A DNA stretch of 64,000 nucleotides. Origin: DAHUYF01 sp963838385. Lineage in GTDB: Bacteria; Pseudomonadota; Alphaproteobacteria; ATCC43930; CGMCC-115725. Under the pieces are notes generated by a model. That model worked only from the letters and a program-made list of their open reading frames with translations, did no database searches and had not been told where the DNA came from. Where the stretch lies: positions 33,728 to 97,727 of the forward strand of contig CAWIRE010000013.1 in assembly GCA_963838385.1 (NCBI GenBank), in the 5' to 3' direction. The first letter of the stretch is position 1; every line of letters starts with the position of its first letter. Made by a program: the position numbers and the translations under genes. Below, piece by piece: positions 19,367 to 27,750 of this stretch.

Positions 19367-19984
19367 GTGGAGCATGGCTTCTTCGCCGGGGTAGCCCACT
19401 ACATCCAGCATTACGGCTATTTCGCCGTGGCGGCTGGCATCCTGCTCGAGGATTTCGGCCTGCCGGCACCGGGCGAGACGCTGCTCATCACGGGCGCGAT
19501 CAGCGCCTCGACAGGCGCCCTCAACATTTATCTGCTGCTGTTTCTTGCGTGGATCGGTGCCGTAATCGGCGACAATATCGGCTATGCCATCGGCCATTTC
19601 GGCGGCCATCACCTGATGATCCGCTATGGCGAACGCATCGGCATCACCGACGAGCGCCTGAAGCAGGTGGAAGCCTTTTTCGAGCACTACGGCGGCTGGG
19701 TGATCGTATTCGCCCGTTTCGTCGTCATCCTGCGCCAGCTCAATGGCATCGTCGCGGGAACGCTTGGCATGCATTGGCTGCACTTCCTGGCTCTGAACGC
19801 GATTGGCGCGGCGCTGTGGGTGGGGTTCTGGGGCATCCTCTCCTATTGGCTTGGCAAGGGGGTGCAGGTCTACGTGCATGAACTGCATCAGGCGACACCC
19901 CTGCTGGGCGGCCTCGCCATTGTCTTTCTGGTGGCGGGCGCAGGATATTTGTGGTGGCGCTTCGTCTATAAAGCACGGAGTTAG
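19367..19984 (+). CDS. DedA-family (VTT/SNARE-associated) membrane protein
   Basis: A 205-residue polytopic protein of the DedA family; some members flip undecaprenyl phosphate or phospholipids across the inner membrane. The opening HYIQHYGYFAVAAGILLEDF with GLPAPGETLLITGA is diagnostic, and FARFVVILRQLNGIVAGTLG holds the conserved membrane arginines. The start is the GTG at 19367, because this matches the family N-terminus and no ATG is available. It lies 20 bases after pyrE and overlaps the convergent lipoprotein stop by four bases. Confidence 0.9.
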   Translation: MEHGFFAGVAHYIQHYGYFAVAAGILLEDFGLPAPGETLLITGAISASTGALNIYLLLFLAWIGAVIGDNIGYAIGHFGGHHLMIRYGERIGITDERLKQVEAFFEHYGGWVIVFARFVVILRQLNGIVAGTLGMHWLHFLALNAIGAALWVGFWGILSYWLGKGVQVYVHELHQATPLLGGLAIVFLVAGAGYLWWRFVYKARS

Positions 19985-20220
19985 CGGCAATCGTAGACAG
20001 CGATGCTGTCATCACCGCCTTCGGGTCTGGTCGATTTCAGCACTGCGCCGCGACCCAGATTGGCGCAATAGAGCATCGCCTGACGCGTCGCCTCCTCCTG
20101 GCGATCGGTAGGAAATTCGAAGGTAACGCCTTGGGCATCGGCGCTCATCGCCCGAACCGATGACATCGAGCCGCAAGCGACAACGACAAGCAGTAGCGGC
20201 ATGATAGCCATCTTGCGCAT
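19981..20220 (-). CDS. Small putative lipoprotein
   Basis: A 79-residue protein with a signal peptide ending in a lipobox (LLLVVVAC-GS), predicted to be lipidated at Cys16. The mature part is short and acidic, with two further cysteines (YCANLG and the C-terminal YDCR) that could form a disulfide. It matches no family I recognise. Stop codons overlap those of the convergent dedA gene. Confidence 0.7.
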   Translation of the reverse strand: MRKMAIMPLLLVVVACGSMSSVRAMSADAQGVTFEFPTDRQEEATRQAMLYCANLGRGAVLKSTRPEGGDDSIAVYDCR

Positions 20221-20342
20221 CAGAGAAGGCAGATACCCGTTCCCCTCCGTCCGCCGCCTTCGGCGACGACGCTGGCCGATTGGCGGGACGGGCGTTCTCT
20301 GCTAACCCTGGCGCAGAGAAGCGCATCCAAGGGGGTGGTTCG

Positions 20343-21266
20343 ATGCGGGTCGCGATCATCGGTCAACAGGCGTTCGGCAAAGCGATGCTCGACGCCTTCC
20401 TCGCGCGCGGCGACACGGTTGCAGGCGTATTCGTCGCGCCCGAGCCACCTGGAGCCAGACCCGATCCGCTCGCCGCCGCCGCACGTGATCGGAACGTGCC
20501 GGTATTTCCGACCGCAAGCTATAGCGCGGCCGAAAGCAGCGATACATTGCGCCGGCTCGATGTCGATCTCGGCATCATGGCCTACGTGGTGCAATTTGTG
20601 CCTCAGACCTTCTGTCAGGTACCGCGTCACGGTATCATTCAGTTCCATCCCTCGCTATTGCCGCAGCATCGCGGCCCCTCGTCGATCAACTGGCCGGTGA
20701 TGCTCGGAAAATCTCGCACCGGTCTCACCATTTTTCGCCCGGTCGACGGGCTCGACGAGGGCCCCGTGATCCTGCAGAAGGAGGTGGCCATCGCTCCCGA
20801 TGATACGGTGGCAAGCCTATACTTCGACAAGATCTTCCCGCTGGGTGTTACCGCACTTCTCGAAGCCGCCGATCTCGTCATCTCCGGAAAGGCCGAGGAG
20901 CGCCGTCAAGACGAGAGTCAGGCCAGCTATGAGGGCTGGGTGCGCGAGGCCGAATCGCGGATCAACTGGGCGAACCATGTGGACGCCGTGTACAACCTCA
21001 TCCGCGGCTGCAATCCTTCACCCGCCGCCTGGACCACACACGGCGGCCGAAGGCTCTACCTCTTCGAGAGCCGGAAGATTCCGGCACGCCGCTTTTCCGA
21101 GGTGAAGGGACTAGCGCTGGGCCAGGTCGCGGCGGCGAGCGCCCAGAGCTTCACGATCCACGCACAAGGCGGATTCATCGAGGTGCTACGATGCCGCTTT
21201 GACGATGGCAAGAAAATCTCAGCCGGCAACGCAGGCCTCGCTCCGGGCACGAAGCTCGGCACCTAG
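20343..21266 (+). CDS. Formyltransferase-fold protein, 10-formyltetrahydrofolate-hydrolase type
   Basis: A 307-residue formyltransferase with the FHPSLLPQHRGPSSINW signature. Methionyl-tRNA formyltransferase has Asn-x-His here; this protein has Gln100-Phe-His102, with Asp138 in GLDEG. The His-to-Asp spacing (36) and neighbouring segments (GLDEGPVILQKEV, SYEGWV, INWANHVDAVYNLIRG) look like the N-terminal hydrolase domain of eukaryotic 10-formyl-THF dehydrogenase (ALDH1L1), where the Asn is also absent. Removal of a formyl group from formyl-THF or a related substrate is therefore more likely than tRNA formylation. A strong purine-rich site (AAGGGGGTGG) precedes the ATG. It converges on the ABC importer that follows. 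Confidence 0.82.
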   Translation: MRVAIIGQQAFGKAMLDAFLARGDTVAGVFVAPEPPGARPDPLAAAARDRNVPVFPTASYSAAESSDTLRRLDVDLGIMAYVVQFVPQTFCQVPRHGIIQFHPSLLPQHRGPSSINWPVMLGKSRTGLTIFRPVDGLDEGPVILQKEVAIAPDDTVASLYFDKIFPLGVTALLEAADLVISGKAEERRQDESQASYEGWVREAESRINWANHVDAVYNLIRGCNPSPAAWTTHGGRRLYLFESRKIPARRFSEVKGLALGQVAAASAQSFTIHAQGGFIEVLRCRFDDGKKISAGNAGLAPGTKLGT

Positions 21267-21274
21267 GACGGCCC

Positions 21275-22042
21275 TCACTCGGCCAACGCCTCGGGATGCC
21301 ACAGTAGAAACCGACGACGGATCAGTTCCATCGCCTTCACGAGGCCCGCGCCGACAATGGCGATAGCGACGATGCCGGAAAAGACGCCCGGCGAATCGGC
21401 GAAGCGCATTTCCGTCATGATCGACCCGCCGAGGCCCTCTCCCCCCATCGCCATCTCGGCAACGATTTCGACAATGAGCGAGATCGGCATCGCCACCTGC
21501 AGTCCCGTGAAGACCTGTGGCATCGAGGCTGGTAGCACGATCTCCAACAGCAGCTGACGGCGCCCGGCGCCGAGGCTGAGAGCCGACCACAGGAGAACAC
21601 GCTCGACGCCATCGGCGGCGGCCCAGGACGCCACGATCACGGGAAAGACAGCGGAGAACGCGACCATAAGGATCTTCGACGCGTCGAACACACCGAACCA
21701 CAGAATGAAAACCGGCAAGAAGGCGATTTTCGGCATCGGCAGACCGATCGACACCAAGGGATCGAAGAACCAGCGCATGAGCGCAACGCGCGCAATCAAA
21801 ATGCCCATGGCGATACCCAGGACCGCCGCCAACGCGAAGCCGGCAAAGGCACGATAGAGAGTGAGCGCCACGGCAAGGATCATGTCACCGGATATGATGT
21901 CCTGGTAAAGCCGTATCAGGACCGTCGAAAGCGGGGGCAGCAGGAAGGTCGAGACGATATGCGCCTGGGCAAAGCCCTGCCACAACACCAGCACAGCCAC
22001 GATCGAAACCCAACCGAGCGCGGTGCGGCGGAGCGCCTTCAT
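21275..22042 (-). CDS. ABC importer permease, NitT/TauT type (second permease)
   Basis: A 255-residue permease of the nitrate/sulfonate/taurine class with six membrane spans. The EAA-type loop is around LWSALSLGAGRRQLLLEIVL near residue 155. The ATG at 22042 overlaps the stop of the upstream permease as ATGA; an ATG at 22051 is the alternative. It is the last gene of binding protein-ATPase-permease-permease, transcribed toward the formyltransferase gene. Confidence 0.87.
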   Translation of the reverse strand: MKALRRTALGWVSIVAVLVLWQGFAQAHIVSTFLLPPLSTVLIRLYQDIISGDMILAVALTLYRAFAGFALAAVLGIAMGILIARVALMRWFFDPLVSIGLPMPKIAFLPVFILWFGVFDASKILMVAFSAVFPVIVASWAAADGVERVLLWSALSLGAGRRQLLLEIVLPASMPQVFTGLQVAMPISLIVEIVAEMAMGGEGLGGSIMTEMRFADSPGVFSGIVAIAIVGAGLVKAMELIRRRFLLWHPEALAE

Positions 22043-22782
22043 GCCCGCCATCGCAGCGCCCGGCCCATCAGCAACAGATAGAGCCGGTCGGCGAAGAAGC
22101 CGACCGCCGAGACCGTGAGCACCCCGGCAAACATCGCATCGTAGGCGCCGGCTTCGCCGAAGGAGGAGATGAGATAGCCCATCCCGCGCTGACTGATGAG
22201 CAGTTCGGCCGCAATCAGCAAGATGAAGGAAAGCGCCAAGGCATTGCGAATGCCGGCGAGGATCTCCGGCATGGCCGCCGGCACGATGACGTCCCAAAGC
22301 ACTTCGCTCGGCCTGGCGCCGGCGGCTAGCGCCGACCAAATCAAGACATGCTCGACGCCACGCGCGCCATTGAACGCGCCGATCACCACCGGCAAGAGGC
22401 AACCAAGAAAGACCGCGGCAATCTTGGAGGCCGCACCCAACCCGAACCAGAGGATCATCACCGGAATGAGCGCTGAGCGTGGCAAGGGATAAAGCACGCG
22501 TATCAATGGGTTGACCAGGATCTCAACCGGTCGGTACCACGCCATGAGAACGCCCAGGGCGACGCCCGTGATGATCGCAAGCGCGAGCCCCGCCGTCAGA
22601 TTCTGCAAGGAGGACAAGCCGTTGCGTGCGAGATCACCATCTCTCAACAGCTGAAGCCAGGCGCGTAGGACGGCGCTGAGCGGCGGCAGAGTATCAGGAT
22701 CGATAAGACCGAGGCGCGGTATTGCCTCCCATGCAATCGCCAACAGCAGCAGCGGCGCGTAGCGTATAAGCGCGGCCCTCAT
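22039..22782 (-). CDS. ABC importer permease, NitT/TauT type (first permease)
   Basis: A 247-residue SsuC/TauC-like permease. It has a hydrophobic N-terminus, the PLPRSALIPVMILWFGLG segment typical of the class near residue 100, and the ATPase-contact loop ALAAGARPSEVLWDVIVPAA near 145. It overlaps both the ATPase gene upstream (ATGA at 22779-22782) and the other permease downstream (ATGA at 22039-22042). Two distinct permeases suggest a heterodimeric channel. Confidence 0.87.
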   Translation of the reverse strand: MRAALIRYAPLLLLAIAWEAIPRLGLIDPDTLPPLSAVLRAWLQLLRDGDLARNGLSSLQNLTAGLALAIITGVALGVLMAWYRPVEILVNPLIRVLYPLPRSALIPVMILWFGLGAASKIAAVFLGCLLPVVIGAFNGARGVEHVLIWSALAAGARPSEVLWDVIVPAAMPEILAGIRNALALSFILLIAAELLISQRGMGYLISSFGEAGAYDAMFAGVLTVSAVGFFADRLYLLLMGRALRWRA

Positions 22783-23570
22783 CGATCGCGCTTCTCCTGC
22801 GCCAACATCGCTTCGCCGCGCACCAGGCCCCAAAGATGCTCGACCTTGTCCGCGAAGGCGCGAGTGGCGGCAAGCCCGGGCCCCTTTTCGCCGGCAAAGC
22901 GAGTATCAACGATCTCCTTGATGCGACCCGGGCGGGCAGACATGACCGCGACGCGGTCCGCAAGATAGACCGCTTCGCGGACATCGTGGGTAACGAACAC
23001 CACGGTCTTGGGTGCACGCCGAATGATCGCGAGCAATTCCTCATGCATGAGCGCGCGAGTCTGGGCGTCGAGAGCTCCGAAAGGCTCATCCATCAGCAGG
23101 ATGGCGGGATCGACGGCGAGCGTGCGAGCTATGGCGACGCGCTGCTTCATCCCGCCGGAGAGTTGCGCGGGGTAGCTATCGTCAAATCCTTCAAGGTGTA
23201 CGAGTTCGATCAACTCGCGTGCACGCCTCTCGCGCTCGGCACGCGGCCATCGCTGCTTTTCCAGTCCATAAAGAATATTCTGTCGCACCGTCTTCCAAGG
23301 ATAGAGCGCGAAATTCTGGAAGACGATGCCGCGATCGGGACCAGGCGCCATCACCGGCTTTCCTGCAACGCGGATGGCACCCGCTTCGACCGGCAGGAAA
23401 CCGCCGAGCAGATAGAGCAGCGTGCTCTTGCCGCAGCCGCTCGGCCCGAGCAGCGCCATGAACTCGCGCTCGCGGACTTCGAGAGAGACACGCTCCAGGG
23501 CAAGCACCGGCGCGCCGCGTGGTGGCCGGTAGGTGTGACACACTTCCTCGAAGGAGATACCCATCTTCAT
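22779..23570 (-). CDS. ABC importer ATPase, SsuB/TauB-like
   Basis: A 263-residue ATP-binding subunit with Walker A LLGPSGCGKSTLL, Q-loop FQNFALYPW, signature QLSGGMKQRVAIA, Walker B ILLMDEPFGALDAQTR and switch His in VFVTHDVREA. The sequence is that of nitrate/sulfonate/taurine importers. The ATG at 23570 is used; GTG at 23582 and TTG at 23594 (overlapping the binding-protein stop) are in frame upstream, so the true start is uncertain by up to eight residues. Confidence 0.89.
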   Translation of the reverse strand: MKMGISFEEVCHTYRPPRGAPVLALERVSLEVREREFMALLGPSGCGKSTLLYLLGGFLPVEAGAIRVAGKPVMAPGPDRGIVFQNFALYPWKTVRQNILYGLEKQRWPRAERERRARELIELVHLEGFDDSYPAQLSGGMKQRVAIARTLAVDPAILLMDEPFGALDAQTRALMHEELLAIIRRAPKTVVFVTHDVREAVYLADRVAVMSARPGRIKEIVDTRFAGEKGPGLAATRAFADKVEHLWGLVRGEAMLAQEKRDR

Positions 23571-23590
23571 CACGCCGTTCACGCGTCCTC

Positions 23591-24599
23591 TCAATCGCGT
23601 CGTCGCGCCGCCTCCTCGACCAGAGAGAGATCGGAATATTTGCCGACATCGATCGAAAGCGCGAGCAGCCCCAATTCCTTCTGCACATTCAGATTGTTCT
23701 GCAGGGCCTTGAGGTTGGGAATGACGTCCGGGTCGCGGTAGTAGTCGCGCTTGCTGAAGACCCAGTCTTCATAGGCGCTAGCCGGCTGCCGCGTCACAGA
23801 AGCCAGAATTTCGACGGCTTCAACTCGATGGGCCGGATCGTAAAGCCAACGCATCGCACGGCGCCAATCTTCGAAAAAATCGACGAGCACATCATGGTGC
23901 GCGCTGAGGAACCCCTGACGCGCCGCCATCAGCGTCGTCTGAAGTCTCGCCCATGGCGTCCTTCATGGTGAATAGCGTGCGCACCTTCCCGGTCTTCTTG
24001 GCGATCAGCGCAAACGGCATGACCATCCCGGCCAGGTCCACCTTCTTCTCTCCAAGCGCCGCCGCCATATTGGGAAATTGCACCTCCACGATCTGGTAGT
24101 CGCGCTTGTCCCGAAGCCCGTGATCCCTCAGGATCTTGCGCAACGCCATGTCGACGGCGCCGCCGATACCGTTGGTGGCGAGCACCTTGCCCCTGAGGTC
24201 TTCGACGGTGTGGATTGGACTATCGGAGCGAACCAGGTATTCGTTGGCATAATAGTCGTCGATCCCGTCCTGGTAGAGATCGCCGATGGCTCGAAGATCG
24301 TCCATATGCGCGTTCTGGATGGCGAGGCCGAACGAGGAAAAAGCCAGCGCAGCAATATCGAGTTCGCCCGCCGCCAGCGCAGTGATCTGGGGAGCGCTCC
24401 CGCGGAAATGGATGAGCTGGACAGTGTAGGATTTTCCGTAGTGCGTCAGCAGCTCCGGCCTGGCGAAAATGATCGCGGTAAGCTGACCCGGAACTACCGC
24501 CCAGCCGATGCGAAGCTCGAGCGGCTCCGCCGATCGAGCCGCGGACGCCACGGTCATTAGCAACGCGATTGCCGCAGTCAGCCGCGCCCCTCCCCTCAT
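23591..24599 (-). CDS. NitT/TauT-type substrate-binding protein, broken by a one-base frameshift near 23942
   Basis: Periplasmic binding protein for the downstream ATPase and permeases. The signal peptide MRGGARLTAAIALLMTVASA is followed by the fold start LELRIGWAVVPGQLTAI. The first frame runs from 24599 to about 23945. The C-terminal third (TTLMAARQGFLSAHHDVLVD to the stop at 23591) is in another frame. Deleting one base of the AA at 23942-23943 restores a continuous protein of about 335 residues. The ligand is unknown; the neighbouring molybdenum hydroxylases suggest a heterocycle or similar small organic compound, by context only. Confidence 0.82.
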
Positions 24600-24795
24600 T
24601 GTCCGCCTGCCTCCGCCGTTCCGCCACCTTATCGGTCGATCACCAGCGATAACCGGGGTGGTTTCTCCTGGCATATCCGCATGGAGAGCCACAGATGTCA
24701 ACCGGCCCCCTTTGTGCCGGCACGACGGCGGTGCGGACGCTGGACAGAGGCATGGACGGAAAGGCAGGATCGCGGGTCACCCTGAGGAGGTCTTC

Positions 24796-27177
24796 GTGCG
24801 TGAGTTCGATCTGGGCCGTGCCGTACCGCGAGTCGAAGACTTCCAGCTTTTGCGCGGCCGGGGACGGTATACCGACGACATCGTGTTGCCACGGCAAGCG
24901 CACCTCTATGTCCTGCGCTCTCCGCATGCCGCAGCGCGCATCCGCACCATCGACCTGGGTGCCGCTGCTGCCGCGCCGGGCGTCATCACCATCCTCACCG
25001 GAAGGGATGCCGATCAAGACGGGCTTGGTACCTTCTCCTCCGCAGTTCAGCGCAAGGGACGCGACGGTACGGCCAATTTCGTTCCGCCCTATCGCGTTCT
25101 CGCGTCCGATCGCGTGCGCCACGTCGGCGAGCCCGTGGCCGCCATCATCGCCGAAACCCTAGCCGAAGCCAAGGATGCCGCGGAACTCGTCGAGATCGAT
25201 TGGGAGATCCTGCCCTCCGTCACCGATACCGCCTCCGCCTCTCTGCCGGGTTCCCCCGCAGTGTGGGACGAGGTCGCGGACAATGCCTGCTTCGTCCATC
25301 AGCTGGGCGACAAGGCCGCGGTTGATGTCGCGTTCGGCCGAGCCAAGCATGTCATAGCCCAACGCCTTCGAATCAGCCGGGTTGCGGCAAATCCGATGGA
25401 AGGACGAACCGCGCTCGGCGTGTATGACGAACGCGAGGAGCGCTACACGCTTTACGCAGGGCTTCAAGGCGTCCACCGCACGCGCGTCGAGCTTGCGACC
25501 CATATCTTCAAGCTTCCGGCCAGCCGTTTTCGCGTGATTTCACCTGATGTCGGGGGCGGCTTCGGGATGAAGGGCAGCGCGTTTCCAGAGCTGGCCCTCG
25601 TTCTATGGTTGGCCCGGCGCATCGGCCGACCGGTCAAATGGGTGGGCGAGCGCAGCGAAAGCTTCATCGCCGATCATCACGCTCGCGACAACGTCTCCGA
25701 CGTGGCCTTGGCGCTCGACGAGAAGGGCAGGTTCCTGGCGTTGCGCGTCAATACCATCGCTAATCTCGGAGCGTTTCTCGCCACCATGGGTGTGCATGTG
25801 GCGACCAACAATCTCGGCGGCCTCGCCGGTACTTACACCACCCCCCACATCCACGTAACAGTGACGGGGGTATTCTCCAATACCAACGCCACCTGCCCCT
25901 ATCGCGGCGCCGGCAGGCCGGAAGCGTCCTACTGTCTCGAGCGCGTTATCGACATTGCCGCGCGTGAGATCGGAATTGACCCCGTCGAACTGCGACGGCG
26001 CAACATGATCCCGCCGCAGGCCATGCCGTACAAGACCGGCTTGACCTTCACTTACGACAGCGGCGACTTTGAAAAGACGCTCGACATGGCGCTCGAACTC
26101 GCGGATTGGACGGGCGTCGCCGCGCGCCGTGCCGAGGCGGAAGACCGAGGCAAGCTCTACGGTGCGGGCCTCGCCAGCGTCATCGAAATCGCCGGCGGAC
26201 CCGCCGAGTTTCCGCTCGAGGAAGCAATCGAGATTCGCTTCGATCCCACGGGTCACGTTGCCGTTCTCGCGGGGACGCATTCGCACGGACAGGGTCACGA
26301 GACCATGTACCGTCAATTCGCGGGTCACCTGCTGGGCCTACCACCGGAGCGCGTGCGCGTACTCTATGGCGACACCGACGCCGTCTTCCACGGGCGTGGC
26401 ACCTTCGGTTCGCGGTCAGCGAGCGTGGGCGGCGCGGCCTTCGTTGTCGCGGCGCGAAAGATCATCGAAAAGGGCAAGCTCATAGCTGCTCATCTGCTCG
26501 AGGCCTCCGCGCTTGACATCACGTTCGCTGACGGACGCTTCACTGTCGAGGGCACTGACAGATTAGTCGATCTGACCGATGTGGCGACAGCCTCCTTCGT
26601 CCCGCAGCGCATGCCGCGCGGCTTGGAGCTAGGCCTCGATGCTCAAGCTGTCGTGACGCCGCCCGGTCCAACCTTTCCCAATGGCTGCCACGCCTGCGAG
26701 GTCGAGATCGACCCGGAGACGGGGGCGGCAAAGATCGTGCGCTATACGGTCGTCGACGATGTGGGGCGCGTGGTCAACCCGCTGCTCCTCAAAGGACAGA
26801 TCCATGGCGGGATCGCTCAAGGCGCAGGACAGGCGCTGTGCGAAACTCTGATCTATGACCGCGACAGCGGCCAGCTCCTCACCGGGTCCTTCATGGACTA
26901 CTGCATGCCGCGCGCTGCCGATCTGCCGTCCATTGCCGTTGGCAGTAACGAGGTGCCAGCCAAGACCAATCCCTTGGGCATCAAAGGGGCGGGCGAAGCC
27001 GGCACGGTGGGGGCACTGCCAGCGGTCCTCAATGCCATCAATGACGCTCTCAGCCCACTGGGCATTCGACATTTCGATATGCCGGCGACGCCGGAGCGGC
27101 TGTGGCGGGCGATAAGCGACGCCAAGGCAAAAAAAATCCCCCTCTCCCGTGAGGGAGAGGGGGAAGAAGCCGGCTGA
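24796..27177 (+). CDS. Molybdenum hydroxylase large subunit (xanthine dehydrogenase/CoxL family)
   Basis: Molybdopterin-cytosine-dinucleotide-binding catalytic subunit, 793 residues. It starts VREFDLGRAVPRVED with the family opening LLRGRGRYTDDI. The glycine-rich VGGGFGMKG (near residue 257) binds the cofactor, and GAGEAG near 735 holds the catalytic Glu. The loop reads CPYRGAGRPEA rather than the VAYRCSFR of true CO dehydrogenase, so it is an aldehyde or heterocycle oxidase. The GTG at 24796 is chosen for GAGGAGG five bases upstream. The last 15 codons are encoded by a palindrome (27138-27163). Confidence 0.9.
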   Translation: MREFDLGRAVPRVEDFQLLRGRGRYTDDIVLPRQAHLYVLRSPHAAARIRTIDLGAAAAAPGVITILTGRDADQDGLGTFSSAVQRKGRDGTANFVPPYRVLASDRVRHVGEPVAAIIAETLAEAKDAAELVEIDWEILPSVTDTASASLPGSPAVWDEVADNACFVHQLGDKAAVDVAFGRAKHVIAQRLRISRVAANPMEGRTALGVYDEREERYTLYAGLQGVHRTRVELATHIFKLPASRFRVISPDVGGGFGMKGSAFPELALVLWLARRIGRPVKWVGERSESFIADHHARDNVSDVALALDEKGRFLALRVNTIANLGAFLATMGVHVATNNLGGLAGTYTTPHIHVTVTGVFSNTNATCPYRGAGRPEASYCLERVIDIAAREIGIDPVELRRRNMIPPQAMPYKTGLTFTYDSGDFEKTLDMALELADWTGVAARRAEAEDRGKLYGAGLASVIEIAGGPAEFPLEEAIEIRFDPTGHVAVLAGTHSHGQGHETMYRQFAGHLLGLPPERVRVLYGDTDAVFHGRGTFGSRSASVGGAAFVVAARKIIEKGKLIAAHLLEASALDITFADGRFTVEGTDRLVDLTDVATASFVPQRMPRGLELGLDAQAVVTPPGPTFPNGCHACEVEIDPETGAAKIVRYTVVDDVGRVVNPLLLKGQIHGGIAQGAGQALCETLIYDRDSGQLLTGSFMDYCMPRAADLPSIAVGSNEVPAKTNPLGIKGAGEAGTVGALPAVLNAINDALSPLGIRHFDMPATPERLWRAISDAKAKKIPLSREGEGEEAG
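27138..27163. repeat. REP-like palindrome in the 3' end of the molybdenum hydroxylase gene
   Basis: CCCCCTCTCCC, a GTGA loop, then GGGAGAGGGGG: a perfect 11-bp inverted repeat. It lies inside the open frame and encodes the C-terminal tail IPLSREGEGEE. A run of seven or more A precedes it, so on the minus strand it would look like a terminator (stem plus T run), but no minus-strand gene ends here. C/T-rich palindromes of this kind are commonly intergenic in GC-rich proteobacteria, so this one probably inserted at the gene end and extended the frame. Confidence 0.75.
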
Positions 27178-27279
27178 TAGCGTGCAGCCGGCCGCGCTGG
27201 TCGATTACCGGTGCGCGGTCGTTCCGCAGCCGGGTGCGCTATTGTACGCTAGGCAGACGATACTTCGGGAGAACACACC

Positions 27280-27750
27280 TTGACCGATGTCATTGAGCTC
27301 ACCGTCAACGGCAGGACGCACCAACTCGAGGTCGCGCCCGAGACGCCACTGCTCTACGTGCTCCGCAACGATCTCGCGCTCAACGGCGCTAAGTTCGGGT
27401 GTGGCCTCGCGCAATGCGGCGCCTGTACTGTTCTAGTGGACGGAAAGCCGGTACGGTCTTGCTCCTATCCTGTCGACACGGCTCAGGGTAAGCGGGTCAC
27501 CACGATCGAAGGCCTCGGCACGGTGGAGAAGCCGCATCCCGTGCAAAAGGCGTTCATCGAAGAACAAGCAGCACAATGCGGTTATTGCATCAATGGGATG
27601 GTCATGACCGCCGCGGCTTTGCTCACCCGCAATTCGCGTCCGGACGATACCGCGATCCGCCAGGCGCTCGCCGGCAATCTCTGTCGTTGCGGTACGCATG
27701 CACGCATCCTTCGGGCGATCAGTCGCGCGGCGAAGGAGATGGCTCGATGA
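27280..27750 (+). CDS. 2Fe-2S small subunit of a molybdenum hydroxylase
   Basis: A 156-residue electron-transfer subunit (CoxS/IorA type). The plant-ferredoxin-type cluster is ligated by the cysteines of FGCGLAQCGACTV plus Cys in RSCSYP. The second, helical-domain cluster is ligated by QCGYCINGM and NLCRCGTH. The start is the TTG at 27280, preceded by GGGAG. It overlaps the next gene by ATGA. It is the only Fe-S subunit for two large subunits (24796 and 27747), and no FAD-binding middle subunit is present, as in isoquinoline oxidoreductase-type enzymes. Confidence 0.9.
   Translation: MTDVIELTVNGRTHQLEVAPETPLLYVLRNDLALNGAKFGCGLAQCGACTVLVDGKPVRSCSYPVDTAQGKRVTTIEGLGTVEKPHPVQKAFIEEQAAQCGYCINGMVMTAAALLTRNSRPDDTAIRQALAGNLCRCGTHARILRAISRAAKEMAR

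Noticed and set aside
27131..27163. Rho-independent terminator at the Mo hydroxylase end
   Set aside because: The stem is strong, but the T run would be on the minus strand, where no gene ends. It is listed as a palindrome instead.
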